A stretch of 64,000 nt of DNA from Bacteroidia bacterium (GTDB taxonomy: Bacteria; Bacteroidota; Bacteroidia; Flavobacteriales; Flavobacteriaceae): positions 186,001 to 250,000 of the forward strand of contig JAUIBW010000002.1 of the NCBI GenBank assembly GCA_030427585.1, in the 5' to 3' direction. Below the pieces are notes generated by a model. That model was not told the origin of the DNA, did no database searches, and saw only the letters and a program-made list of their open reading frames with translations. Positions 1 to 8,980 of this stretch are shown here, piece by piece; within the stretch, counting starts at the first letter, position 1, and every line of letters begins with the position of its first letter. The position numbers and the translations under genes are program-made.

Positions 1-469
1 CATATTATCCGAGTAAAATTTATGAGTTTTAATCCTAATTGCTAAAATTGCACTCTTATCCATTTACTGATTACGGTTTTCCGTAATAATCAACAAGTTA
101 CCTCAATAAAGAAATAAAATAAAGTAACTTTAAAAATATTAGATCTCAATAATATTATGGTTTTAACGTAATTAAAATACGGGTTTAATGCATTGATTTC
201 CAATTAAATATGCCCTTTTATTTTTAACTTTTTTTGAAAAAATGTCTTCATCTGACGTTTTATATGTCAAATTAGTGTAATGATTCACTATACTAATCCT
301 TGGGAAGTCCTATTTTTTCGTTTTAGAGGACGCAAAAATAAACAGAAAAAACAAGAAAAATCCTATTAATTTTTTACTAATATTTACATAGTTTTGGTTT
401 GTAAATCAGAGTATTACGACCTTAAAAATCTTTTGTTTGCTTTTCCTTTTAACTAATAAAAATATCAAT
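1..469. other. AT-rich leader without a recognisable gene
   Basis: I see no convincing coding sequence in this very AT-rich stretch. A box of the Bacteroidota -7 form TAnnTTTG (TAGTTTTG) lies at 389-396 on the plus strand, about 75 bases before the lipoprotein start, and could be its promoter. No clear -33 TTG accompanies it, so the promoter call is weak. Confidence 0.4.
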
Positions 470-619
470 ATGAAAACTAAATCTTTTTTTTTGACAATTC
501 TTTTTTTATGTTTATCAACGTTGTTTTTAACAAGTTGCGAATCAGATAACCCGGATGAAGAAATTTACCAAATTGAACCCGAAGAAGTTGAAGACCCAGG
601 AGACCGTGGGAATAGTTAA
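470..619 (+). CDS. small lipoprotein
   Basis: A 49-residue protein with a hydrophobic signal segment ending in a lipobox-like L-T-S-C, then an acidic tail rich in D, E and P. This is the pattern of a lipoprotein exported and lipidated at cysteine, with the acidic tail probably outside the inner membrane. The ATG at 470 is chosen because it begins Met-Lys-Thr-Lys directly before the hydrophobic run; an upstream TTG adds only residues unlike a signal peptide. It overlaps the next membrane-protein gene. The same lipoprotein/membrane-protein layout recurs at 34563-35463. Function unknown. Confidence 0.6.
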   Translation: MKTKSFFLTILFLCLSTLFLTSCESDNPDEEIYQIEPEEVEDPGDRGNS

Positions 620-1259
620 AATAATATTTGTTATGATTATTTTAGGTGCTGTACTTGGAAGTATTGCACCTTTTTTGCATATTTTTTATCCTAAAACCGC
701 TGTCGAAGTTTTAGAGTTAAACAAAAGATATGATGAAGGAAAAATATCGAAACAAGAATACTTAGTCGATAAAAAAAAATTAAAAGAAAAGTATCAGGTT
801 TTTGGTTTTACTAATAAACGAAGATTTCTTTTTGCTATTGGGCTGCCTATAGCACTTTTTTGCTGCTCCTTTATTTTGATCTATATTTCTAAATATATAA
901 ATGATAGGAATGCCCGCTGGGCCACTATTAGCTCCGGCCTTTTATTTCAGTTCACCTCTATTTATTTCATTATTTGGACACTTTGGGCATATACATATGA
1001 GGAAAAAGATTTTAGTAGATCAGCATATTATACAGTTATCATTTTCTCTTCAATTTTGATGACATTAACAATTTTTCAATTTCAAAAATCCCTATCCAGT
1101 TATAATGCCAAAATCCGAGAGCTTATAAGTTTTATTGCAGGAACAAGGCAGCAATTTTTTGTTAATATTGAAAAACATGAATCTGAAAAAGAGATAGAAA
1201 TTCAGAAAAAGAAGTTCGATCAAGAAATGTATAACACTTTTGAAAAGATTGTAGATTAA
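606..1259 (+). CDS. four-TM membrane protein
   Basis: About 217 residues from a GTG at 606. An in-frame ATG at 555 would overlap the lipoprotein by 65 bases and add a Lys-rich stretch encoded by its acidic tail, so I prefer 606; an ATG at 633 is also possible. Four hydrophobic segments are visible: one at the N-terminus, one after a charged region that resembles a short linker (E-G-K-I-S-K-Q-E-Y), and two more. A charged, probably cytoplasmic coiled-coil tail follows. Its close coupling to the lipoprotein gene suggests they work together in the envelope. No family recognised. Confidence 0.6.
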   Translation: MGIVKIIFVMIILGAVLGSIAPFLHIFYPKTAVEVLELNKRYDEGKISKQEYLVDKKKLKEKYQVFGFTNKRRFLFAIGLPIALFCCSFILIYISKYINDRNARWATISSGLLFQFTSIYFIIWTLWAYTYEEKDFSRSAYYTVIIFSSILMTLTIFQFQKSLSSYNAKIRELISFIAGTRQQFFVNIEKHESEKEIEIQKKKFDQEMYNTFEKIVD

Positions 1260-1273
1260 ATAATATTTGATAA

Positions 1274-1477
1274 ATGATGGATAATAAACGCCGAAAACAA
1301 ATATTAGATAAGCTGAAAAGATCAAATCAAATATTTGATATTGATTATAATTCCTTTGAAAAAGATTTAGAAATGGAATTAGAAAATGAATTTAGGAAAA
1401 AAAAGAATGAATTAATTTCTCTTCTATATGAAAAAGAATTACTCAAACTTAAAATCGAAAATAGGAGCTTATGTTAA
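1274..1477 (+). CDS. small charged coiled-coil protein
   Basis: A 67-residue protein made almost entirely of K, E, R, L and N with heptad-like spacing, predicted to be one long helix. It starts 14 bases after the membrane-protein gene and probably shares its transcript. It ends convergent with the XRE gene, with three bases between the stops. Function unknown. Confidence 0.5.
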   Translation: MMDNKRRKQILDKLKRSNQIFDIDYNSFEKDLEMELENEFRKKKNELISLLYEKELLKLKIENRSLC

Positions 1478-1480
1478 ACC

Positions 1481-1927
1481 TCAATTTGATTCTTCAGCTA
1501 GTTTAGAAACTTGTTCTTTTAATTGTTCAATTTCTTTCCTTACTTCTCCCATTTCCTTGTCTGCAAACAGTAACTTTGTAAGTTTTTGAAAGCTCTTATA
1601 GGATTTAAATTCTGTAACATTATCATAAATATAATCAATGATTTCTATTTTATCAAGATCATCTAAATTAGGCTTTACTGGAAGATTATGTTCTATTTTT
1701 CCTAAGTTTTTATCACTTAGAAGCATTTCACCTTGACCCGTTACTAACCAAACCGGATTTAAATCAGTATAGGTTGTAAGAATATTTTCTATCACATTAG
1801 ACCCGATACTCTTATTGTTCTTAACAGCTTTAGAAATACTACCCCTACTTGCTTTGATACTGTTCTCAAACAAATAATAACTAATATCTTTTTCAGCAAT
1901 ATATTGCCCTAATCTTTTTACTATCAT
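1481..1927 (-). CDS. XRE-type phage-like transcriptional regulator
   Basis: A 148-residue protein. The first 60 or so residues form a helix-turn-helix of the lambda-repressor class (A-S-R-G-S-I-S-K-A-V-K in the recognition region). It is followed by N-P-V-W-L-V-T-G-Q-G-E-M, a signature of the XRE regulators common in Bacteroidota prophages and mobile elements. The C-terminal third is a leucine-heptad helix suited to dimerisation. It is transcribed away from two small plus-strand genes across a 230-base region with candidate operators, as in a lysogeny switch. It may control those small genes and itself. Confidence 0.8.
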   Translation of the reverse strand: MIVKRLGQYIAEKDISYYLFENSIKASRGSISKAVKNNKSIGSNVIENILTTYTDLNPVWLVTGQGEMLLSDKNLGKIEHNLPVKPNLDDLDKIEIIDYIYDNVTEFKSYKSFQKLTKLLFADKEMGEVRKEIEQLKEQVSKLAEESN

Positions 1928-2157
1928 AAGAAAAAAGTCTTATAAAATTTTCTAAAATAAGAAAATAATCATATATTTGTGTATGATTAAAACAAATGTA
2001 TGAAAATTTTATACTACTGATACGAAGTTTGTATTTCATTCTTTATTAATCATTTTAACGTAAAACCCACATACTTGCATAAAACGCAATTTTAATAAAG
2101 AGAAAAATACCCCACTTAGAATTTCTCTTGACTAATTAATATGATAAACTCATATTT
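1928..2157. promoter_or_regulatory. divergent promoter/operator region
   Basis: The region lies between the XRE gene and the 68-aa gene. A perfect 12-bp inverted repeat, TATAAAATTTTC at 1941-1952 and its complement at 2002-2013, flanks two opposed Bacteroidota -7 boxes: TATATTTG at 1972-1979 for the plus strand and TACATTTG (read on the minus strand) at 1993-2000. This is a plausible operator pair for the XRE repressor. Binding is inferred. Confidence 0.5.
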
Positions 2158-2364
2158 ATGAAAAAGAGTAGAAGACAAAGAGTAGAAGAAATTCTCCTTA
2201 AAGAAAAAGATATCTTATGCATACTTCCTTTTGAGAGGAAATTAGGTTTTTCTAGAGGTATAATTTATAAGTTCATAAAATATCACAGAAAGCTTAGTAC
2301 ATCAGAAATTAAAAAAATTGACAACTATTTTCAAGAAGTCATTGATCGGTATCTAGAAGAATAA
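2158..2364 (+). CDS. small basic protein, possible HTH
   Basis: A 68-residue basic protein. The middle (L-G-F-S-R-G-I-I-Y-K-F-I-K-Y) has the spacing of a helix-turn-helix recognition helix, and the protein ends in an acidic helix. It is the first gene on the plus strand side of the repressor, where phages place a Cro- or excision-like regulator. No family assignment is possible from sequence alone. Confidence 0.5.
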   Translation: MKKSRRQRVEEILLKEKDILCILPFERKLGFSRGIIYKFIKYHRKLSTSEIKKIDNYFQEVIDRYLEE

Positions 2365-2390
2365 AAAGTTACAAATAACCCAAAATAGCT

Positions 2391-2651
2391 ATGAAAAAGA
2401 AAAAAAGTTGCAAACATAAAAAAAGGTTCATCTCCCATATTATAGAATATCTACATATGGATATGCTTGATTTTAAAAAATGTAGAGAAGAAGGTAAATG
2501 CTATGAAAGTATCATTTATAGGTGGGTAATAAAACTATATGAAAAAGATGTCACACCTAAGCGAGCTATTCAGATCATTTGTCGAGCCCGGATCTTTATA
2601 CTCACAAGAAATAGTATATACCTTGCTTCGCTTAGAAATACAATACGTTAA
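2391..2651 (+). CDS. small basic protein, possible DNA-binding
   Basis: An 86-residue, very basic protein starting M-K-K-K-K-S-C-K-H-K-K, with internal cysteines and a helix resembling an HTH (S-I-I-Y-R-W-V-I-K-L-Y). This segment matches the 'I-I-Y-x-x-x-I-K' pattern of the preceding 68-aa protein, so the two may be distant relatives. It lies 26 bases downstream and is probably co-transcribed. Function unknown. Confidence 0.45.
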   Translation: MKKKKSCKHKKRFISHIIEYLHMDMLDFKKCREEGKCYESIIYRWVIKLYEKDVTPKRAIQIICRARIFILTRNSIYLASLRNTIR

Positions 2652-2680
2652 CCATAGATTGAAAACTAAGAACCTATTAC

Positions 2681-2829
2681 ATATGAGAAATAGAATTTAA
2701 GCCAAGTTTTGTATAAACACTAAAGGATATCGAGTACTTGTAACACTCATATAAGCATGGTACCGTTTCGTATATCAATTACTAAGGGTAGTCATTTTTT
2801 TATGGAACGGCCATGCTTATTTCTCATAT
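2681..2829. repeat. long nested inverted repeat
   Basis: Outer arms ATATGAGAAAT at 2681-2691 and its exact complement at 2819-2829 enclose inner arms ATAAGCATGG at 2751-2760 and its exact complement at 2811-2820. The inner stem can extend by CCGTT/AACGG with a two-base bulge. There is no ORF here. It could be a structured RNA leader or the footprint of a small non-autonomous mobile element. Confidence 0.5.
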
Positions 2830-3030
2830 CCACAATATCGATATATCTGTAAAATAGAATCATATCTAACTCCAATATAAAATTATAAACATAACAACAA
2901 TTCAGAAAAAAGACTATGAGATAAATTGATCAACTAAAACCAGCTTTTTATAGCTAAAAACCATTTTTTAAATATCCTTTCCCAAACTTGTACGTACTTA
3001 CACTTCTATCGTCATAATTTCAAAAAGTAC

Positions 3031-3127
3031 AAAAGGAATATGGGAGTATGTTCACTATTGCGTAGCACCCCATCTATGATATGTAGCCGTATAGAAAACT
3101 ATTGCGTTGTGCTACTCCTGTATTCTT
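3031..3127 (+). ncRNA. hairpin element A (putative structured RNA)
   Basis: GAATATGGGAG around 3036-3046 pairs with CTCCTGTATTC at 3115-3125 over 11 positions once two G-U wobbles are allowed, so the pairing is RNA-like and plus-strand specific. Inside, GTAGCAC at about 3063-3069 pairs with GTGCTAC at about 3109-3115. It shares the words CCCCATCT and CTCCTGTAT with the next hairpin. No coding sequence is seen. Confidence 0.4.
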
Positions 3128-3195
3128 ATTGAAAAAAACAATAATCTAAAAACGAACAGTAAACAACCATAAGTGTATGTGTTGCCTACTTAGAT

Positions 3196-3285
3196 AAAAG
3201 GAAAAACAGGAGTTGCCCAAATCATAATTAAAGTTGAGTTTGTGTAAATACCCCATCTTTTGAGATTGCTCCTGTATCCTTTTTT
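3196..3285 (+). ncRNA. hairpin element B (putative structured RNA)
   Basis: AAAAGG...CAGGAG at 3196-3212 pairs with CTCCTG...CCTTTT at 3269-3284 around an internal loop. The apical part again holds CCCCATCT, as in hairpin A. It ends 13 bases before the 57-aa ORF, so it would sit in that gene's leader and could act as an attenuator or a translational control element. Confidence 0.4.
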
Positions 3286-3297
3286 AATTAAGAAAAT

Positions 3298-3471
3298 ATG
3301 TTACCAGACGATATAAATGATATACCACCAGATACACTCAATGGGATTTTAAAAGCATTGCATATAGATACTGGTGAGTTTATGTACCAACTTTTAAACG
3401 ATAACCCAAAACAGGTGATGATCTATGCTAAAATATATGCTTTTGTACATGATATCACAAAAACCATTTGA
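3298..3471 (+). CDS. small acidic protein
   Basis: A 57-residue protein starting M-L-P-D-D-I-N-D-I-P-P-D, with no signal or membrane segment. The ATG is clean, and the stop lies three bases before the next ORF, so the two are probably one operon. Composition and size resemble small mobile-element proteins. Function unknown. Confidence 0.45.
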   Translation: MLPDDINDIPPDTLNGILKALHIDTGEFMYQLLNDNPKQVMIYAKIYAFVHDITKTI

Positions 3472-3474
3472 CTT

Positions 3475-3681
3475 ATGAAAAACGTAATACTACTAACTAT
3501 CATTATTTCAATACTCGCTTTGCTAATGATAATCTTACAAGGAGAACCAGTACAGGATAAGGAACCACACTATGAAACTAGACATAACTATCCTTTGGGA
3601 GTTGACCGTGCCCAATATGATGAGATTTGGCATGATGATGAAGAATTTAAAGAAGATGAATTCTACCATGAAGACCCATAA
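3475..3681 (+). CDS. single-TM protein with acidic tail
   Basis: A 68-residue protein. Residues 3-22 form a hydrophobic helix that could anchor it in the inner membrane. The rest is rich in D, E, H and Y (D-E-I-W-H-D-D-E-E-F), which could bind metal. There is no lipobox cysteine. It follows the 57-aa gene with a three-base gap. Confidence 0.5.
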   Translation: MKNVILLTIIISILALLMIILQGEPVQDKEPHYETRHNYPLGVDRAQYDEIWHDDEEFKEDEFYHEDP

Positions 3682-3951
3682 TGAATGACCTCATTATTGA
3701 TGTTTCCCCAAACCATCATGCCCCGTTTTCCATAATTTACCAATAGTGAACTCCTACTTATGTCTATAGCTATGATTTTTTTAAATAAGCAAGCTTCGGG
3801 ACTGTAGTAAGCACAGCCCAAGTATTTAAATCCCGATTATCGGGAAAAACTTTAGAGTTATGAAATGAGCCATAATAATTAGGTTAATACTAACCGATAT
3901 GATTAATGGCAAATTCCATCTGACCACTAAAAAACAATAAAAAAAGAACAG
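3682..3951. other. intergenic stretch with a 13-bp palindrome
   Basis: No gene is seen. CCCGAT-T-ATCGGG at 3832-3844 is a perfect short palindrome, which could be a terminator stem or a dispersed repeat. It separates the small-ORF group from the HTH gene that leads into the RHS cluster. Confidence 0.35.
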
Positions 3952-4323
3952 ATGAATATCATGTTAAAACAAATCGAATTGATACAACGTATTGATCAAT
4001 TAATCCGTCTTCATGCTGCCGGATCTCCTACGGAACTGGCAGAAAAGTTAAAGATCTCTAAAACCAAACTATACCGTACCCTTTTTATCATGAAACAACT
4101 TAATGCCCCTGTAGAATTTGACACCTCTTCACAGCAGTATTATTATGCTGAATCAGTAAAATTCACCTGTGGTTTTTATTCCAATAAAAACACTGCGAAT
4201 CAGATGTATACTATGGTAGGAAATATAAATAAAAAAACGTTCAACTTTTTTTACCCAGTCCCGAAAAATGAAACTCACAGGGTTTATTATTGCACACAGA
4301 GTAGCGAAGTATTAACTATATAA
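3952..4323 (+). CDS. HTH DNA-binding protein
   Basis: A 123-residue protein. Residues 5-60 form a winged-helix/HTH of the DeoR or HTH_11 type (S-P-T-E-L-A-E-K-L-K-I-S-K-T-K-L-Y-R). This is followed by a short beta-rich segment like the wing region of WYL-family regulators, but no WYL domain is attached. It stands just upstream of the secreted YD-repeat/RHS genes, so it may regulate them. Confidence 0.6.
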   Translation: MNIMLKQIELIQRIDQLIRLHAAGSPTELAEKLKISKTKLYRTLFIMKQLNAPVEFDTSSQQYYYAESVKFTCGFYSNKNTANQMYTMVGNINKKTFNFFYPVPKNETHRVYYCTQSSEVLTI

Positions 4324-4473
4324 TTATCTAACTATGGAAACAAAAAAGAAACATGTTATGGTGTTTAACAACCATAAAACCCATAACCCTTAACCCTTAA
4401 CATCAAACTATAGTATTCATTGTACTTGCCTTACCATCAAATTTTATAAGAAAGACAGTAATCAATAAGAGGG

Positions 4474-4502
4474 TTCTCTCTTGCTTACCCTGTTGATCTT
4501 TG
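4474..4502 (+). promoter_or_regulatory. possible promoter of the YD-repeat/RHS genes
   Basis: GATCTTTG at 4495-4502 is one base off the TAnnTTTG -7 consensus. A TTC lies at about 4474-4476, near the expected -33 spacing. This would place the transcript start about 40 bases before the ATG at 4552. The match is imperfect. Confidence 0.3.
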
Positions 4503-4551
4503 CAAGTTTGGTACCGGGCAAAATAAGTTTAATCACAACTAAATTATTTTT

Positions 4552-7500
4552 ATGAAACATCTTATTATTACATTAACATTCTTGCTTTTGGGATTTGTCG
4601 TTCCTGCTCAGGAAGGGCAACCACCTACAGAGCCACCACAGATTTTTCCAACCTCTCCCGAAGCAGCCAGTTTAGGGAAATACGGGGAGATCCCGGTCAA
4701 TCTTTCTACCGGAAGAATGAACCATACTATCCCATTGCATACCATTAATGAAGCAGGTTTTAGCCTACCGATTTCACTATCCTATAATTATTCTGGATTG
4801 ATGGTAGATGAGATTCCCGGAGCTACCGGGTTGGGTTGGGATTTCTCTGGTAAAGGGATGATTACCCGACAGGTTCGTGGCCTTGCCGATGAATCACAGC
4901 TTGGATATATCGGGCCGAATCAAATAGGGAAAAAGGTACATAAATTCCATACCGATTCTCAAAACATGACACCAGAAGAGCTTGGAGTATTGATCCGGGA
5001 ATCTGCCTCAGGAAAATGGGATACAGAATCTGATAAATATATGATTAGTGTAGGTTCTCTATCGGCTACCTTTTATTTGAACCATAATGGTGAAGCTGTT
5101 TTTGCACCCTATAAAAATTATAAACTTACTCGTTTACCTAATAATGGTGGGTTTAAGCTTATTGATGATTCAGGGATCACCTATTATTTCGAACTTCAGG
5201 AGACTACAGAGATTGAAACTCTAAGTGCTACAGAACCTACCATTACAATTTATCCTTCTGCCTGGGTAGTGACCAAAATAGAACTTCCTAATACCAAAAT
5301 CATTACTTTCGAATATCAAAACTATACCGTACGACAAAGAACCCATTCTGATGCCTGGACTATAGTAGATGTTAGCTCTCCGGACTATCAACGTTGTGTA
5401 CAGGAACGTGGTTTAAACGGAGTTTCTCACTCTTTTTCAGATAATCAGACTTCAGGGCTTTTACCCAGTAAAATTATCACTCCTTCAGAGACTGTTGATT
5501 TCACCTACACTATCCCTACCAGTGTAACATTAAATCAAAATCTAAGTACTCTGGACGCCATAACCATTACTAATACCATAGGACAAAAAGTAATGGAATA
5601 TACGTTAGGGTATAATGATAAGACGTCTCCCAGAAAAGTACTTACCACCATTCACCGGGGAAAAACAACTGCCAGTGAACACCAGGAGTATTATCGCTTC
5701 GAATATTATGGTAACCCTGCTGCAACTATTGCTTATTATAAACAAGATTATTGGGGGTATTACAGTGGTAGTACCAATACTACAGGTAGTCTGATTTCAG
5801 AAAACTCGAATCGATCTCCTGATTTTAACAGTACCCTTCAGGGTGCTTTAAAAAAGATACATTATCCTACTAAGGGATACTCAGAGTTTATCTATGAGCA
5901 AAACCAGGTGTTTGGAAAATTGGACACAGGAGAAATTGGTGGTGAAGCTCGTCTGGATGCTTCTATAAGTGAGGTCATTACTTCAGACAGCTATGCCCTG
6001 GATGAAAATGTTAATAAAACCATTACCATTCCTTTTACTCCAAAAACACTTCCAGGGGGTGGAGGTATTCAAGTTAGTTTAGGCTATTATCTACATACTT
6101 CTATGGGATATTCCCTGGCTTCGGTAGAACTTAAAAAAGTCGGAGGAGGTGTAGTATCAAATTGCCCGGGCCAGGGTATATGCAATTATAAATCTGAAGT
6201 TTCCTCGGCAGAACAAGAACCGGTTACCAAACAACAGGATCAAACATTATATAGCCTGGAAGCTGGAGATTATGAATTGATTGTTAGGTTAGAAAGAATT
6301 GCAGCTCCCTCAAATCCAGATAGAACACCAAGAGCCGTAGCGAATGTGAACCTAAAATATTATTCGGGAACCCCTCCTGCAGAACCAGAAGTGATCAATA
6401 TCCCTTTTGGAGGGCTGCGGATCAAAGAAGTAAACTCTTATGACAGTCAGGGCGGACATACCACCAAACGATATTCGTATATGAAAGAAGATGGGATCAC
6501 TTCTTCGGGGATCAACCTTTCAAAACCTGTATTTGTAAGCAAAGAATCCCATCATTACCTTCCGGATTTAACCCCTCACGGTAAGCCAAAAATGGACTGT
6601 AATCTTACCAGAAGATCATCATCCAGTATGATTCCGCTAAGTACTTACATCGGTAGCCCCGTATTATATACTACCGTAGAAGAGCAATCGATAGGGGATA
6701 ACAATGAAGTACTTAAGAATCGATCTTATTTTTCGGGGACAACAGATGTAACCGAAAGTTTTCCTTATGCTCCTACAGAAAAAAGGAACTGGAGAAAAGG
6801 ATTGACACTACAGCAACAATCCTATATTAAAAATGGGAGTACATTTGAGGTCAACGGAAAAACTTCGAATGCATATGGGCCATTAGAACGTTATACAGGA
6901 ACGTTAAGCCATTTAAATTCATATAATTTAAAAGCAGGTAAGGTTAGACATATCTTTGATGCTGCCGGACATCCACAAACCTCTTCATCTGGGCTTAATA
7001 ATTCTCAATATACCCGATATGTAAACCGTTCTGAGTTGTATCCTATTACATCATCAAAACAAGAAGAAATCCATCATGGTAAAACCATCACCAGGGATGT
7101 CACCTATACCTATGATGATCCCTATGGGCAGTTAAAAACACAAACCACTCTAACCAGTAATCAGGCGACCGTTGCCACAAACTATAGTTATCCTTATGAT
7201 AAGAGTAGTACGGTAAACAATGCTTTGGTGACTCAAAACAGGATTACGATTCCTATAGAAGTTCAAAATATAGAAGCAGGTAATCTACTATCTACCCAAA
7301 TCACAGAATTTACAGATTGGGGTAACGGGATTTTATTACCTGGGATTACTAAGGTTGCCAAAGGGACCGATACTCCTGAGCCACGTCTTACCTATCATAA
7401 ATATGATGCCCAGGGAAATCCATTAGAAGTTTCACAAGTCGATGGAAGTCGTATTATGTATATCTGGGGATATCACAATACCCAACCTATTGTAAAGATA

Positions 7501-8964
7501 GCTAATGCCAGCTACACTGGGATACCGTCTACGGCTACAGCATTGATTACCCAATTGCAAACGGTATCGAATACAGAAGATACAGCTGCAGAAGAGGTAA
7601 CTATGCGTAATTTGTTTAAAGACCTTAGGGAACATACCTATTTTGCAGATGCTCAGGTAATGGGGTATACCTATGATCCATTAATTGGTGTGAGTAGTAT
7701 CACTAGCGCAAAAGGGGAAACAGCATACTACCGCTATGACGAAATGAACCGTATGCAATATGCATTGGATCAAAATCAGCATATCGCACAACAAGTACGC
7801 TATAATTACCAGGGGGAACAGACCGCTACTTTGGGTGATGTGACCATTACTCCAAGTGTAAGTGCTGTACAACCTAATCAATCTGTTACGTTTACATCCA
7901 ATACTTCAGGAAGTGGGGGTGCTGATCTGTATACCTGGTCTGTAGAGGGTACACAAGCACAATGTGATGGTAGTACAAGCTTTACCAAAAGTTTTAGCGC
8001 AGAAGGCACATATGCTGTATCTGTGATCGCTTATAATACTCAAACCAAACACAGGGTAAGCAAAACCATAAATGTGGTAGTAGCTTATCCTCCTATTAAT
8101 GTACCTGCAGTAAGTGCAAATTACACTTATGTAGTGAAAGGGACTAATGTAGACTTTAGTGCCTCTAATGTAGGAGGGGGTACAGGTAATTTACGTTACG
8201 AATGGTATGTTAACAATACAAAACAAGCCAGTACAGCAACTACATTGACATACAATCCTGGTAACGCAGGAACCTATACTGTATATTTTAAAGTTATTGA
8301 TAATACAAGTGGAAAAACAAAGCTTAGTAATACAAGAACACTATACGCCTACAATCCTTTAAACACGCCTACGGTAAGTGCTTCAAAAGCGCATATTGTA
8401 CGGGGTACTACTACAACCTTCACTGCTTCTGGTATAGGAGGGGGATCAGGAAACCGAAGCTATGAGTGGTATGTAAATGATGTAAAACAGAGTGCTACAG
8501 GGACCACATATTCGTATCATTTTCCTACCGCAGGGACCTATACCATTACATTTAAGGTGGTTGATCTAACAATGCAGAATGCAAATGCTATATGGAGTTC
8601 TAATGCTCCTGTTCTAAAAGTTTATCCTGGTATGACAGCAAGCAGCAGTCAGTCTCACACTTCGATTTCCGGGACTCATCCAAGTGTGTCGTTTAGCATC
8701 ACCAGTGTAGCAGGAGGTTCGGGATCTCGTCAGATCTCATGGAAAGCGTATAAGAGTACAAATCTATCTCATGCCTTAGGATCAGGTAGTGGTACAAACT
8801 TCGGTTTTTCAAACTTTTCAAATGGTACTCATGAATATACCATTAAGGCAACCATAACAGATAACCTTACGGGTGAACAAATCACAAAGACGATGATAGT
8901 CGTAGCTACTGTTTCTAGTGATAACGGCGGTGGAGACTGCCCGGATTGTGGAGACCAACATTAA
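4552..8964 (+). CDS. secreted YD-repeat protein with PKD-like domains
   Basis: 1470 residues with a signal peptide ending near A-Q (about residue 20), so it is exported. An N-terminal SpvB/RHS-type beta region follows (S-P-E-A-A-S-L-G-K-Y-G-E-I-P-V-N-L-S-T-G), then YD-type repeats to about residue 1090. Four PKD-like beta-sandwich domains (G-T-Y-x-x-x-x-K-V motifs) occupy roughly 1100-1455, and the tail has a C-x-D-C motif. No type IX sorting domain is obvious. In Bacteroidota this architecture is the usual partner of a DUF6443/RHS-core protein, which starts 16 bases downstream. It probably builds part of the same extracellular shell. Confidence 0.8.
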   Translation: MKHLIITLTFLLLGFVVPAQEGQPPTEPPQIFPTSPEAASLGKYGEIPVNLSTGRMNHTIPLHTINEAGFSLPISLSYNYSGLMVDEIPGATGLGWDFSGKGMITRQVRGLADESQLGYIGPNQIGKKVHKFHTDSQNMTPEELGVLIRESASGKWDTESDKYMISVGSLSATFYLNHNGEAVFAPYKNYKLTRLPNNGGFKLIDDSGITYYFELQETTEIETLSATEPTITIYPSAWVVTKIELPNTKIITFEYQNYTVRQRTHSDAWTIVDVSSPDYQRCVQERGLNGVSHSFSDNQTSGLLPSKIITPSETVDFTYTIPTSVTLNQNLSTLDAITITNTIGQKVMEYTLGYNDKTSPRKVLTTIHRGKTTASEHQEYYRFEYYGNPAATIAYYKQDYWGYYSGSTNTTGSLISENSNRSPDFNSTLQGALKKIHYPTKGYSEFIYEQNQVFGKLDTGEIGGEARLDASISEVITSDSYALDENVNKTITIPFTPKTLPGGGGIQVSLGYYLHTSMGYSLASVELKKVGGGVVSNCPGQGICNYKSEVSSAEQEPVTKQQDQTLYSLEAGDYELIVRLERIAAPSNPDRTPRAVANVNLKYYSGTPPAEPEVINIPFGGLRIKEVNSYDSQGGHTTKRYSYMKEDGITSSGINLSKPVFVSKESHHYLPDLTPHGKPKMDCNLTRRSSSSMIPLSTYIGSPVLYTTVEEQSIGDNNEVLKNRSYFSGTTDVTESFPYAPTEKRNWRKGLTLQQQSYIKNGSTFEVNGKTSNAYGPLERYTGTLSHLNSYNLKAGKVRHIFDAAGHPQTSSSGLNNSQYTRYVNRSELYPITSSKQEEIHHGKTITRDVTYTYDDPYGQLKTQTTLTSNQATVATNYSYPYDKSSTVNNALVTQNRITIPIEVQNIEAGNLLSTQITEFTDWGNGILLPGITKVAKGTDTPEPRLTYHKYDAQGNPLEVSQVDGSRIMYIWGYHNTQPIVKIANASYTGIPSTATALITQLQTVSNTEDTAAEEVTMRNLFKDLREHTYFADAQVMGYTYDPLIGVSSITSAKGETAYYRYDEMNRMQYALDQNQHIAQQVRYNYQGEQTATLGDVTITPSVSAVQPNQSVTFTSNTSGSGGADLYTWSVEGTQAQCDGSTSFTKSFSAEGTYAVSVIAYNTQTKHRVSKTINVVVAYPPINVPAVSANYTYVVKGTNVDFSASNVGGGTGNLRYEWYVNNTKQASTATTLTYNPGNAGTYTVYFKVIDNTSGKTKLSNTRTLYAYNPLNTPTVSASKAHIVRGTTTTFTASGIGGGSGNRSYEWYVNDVKQSATGTTYSYHFPTAGTYTITFKVVDLTMQNANAIWSSNAPVLKVYPGMTASSSQSHTSISGTHPSVSFSITSVAGGSGSRQISWKAYKSTNLSHALGSGSGTNFGFSNFSNGTHEYTIKATITDNLTGEQITKTMIVVATVSSDNGGGDCPDCGDQH

Positions 8965-8980
8965 TCAATAATTAAGTACA

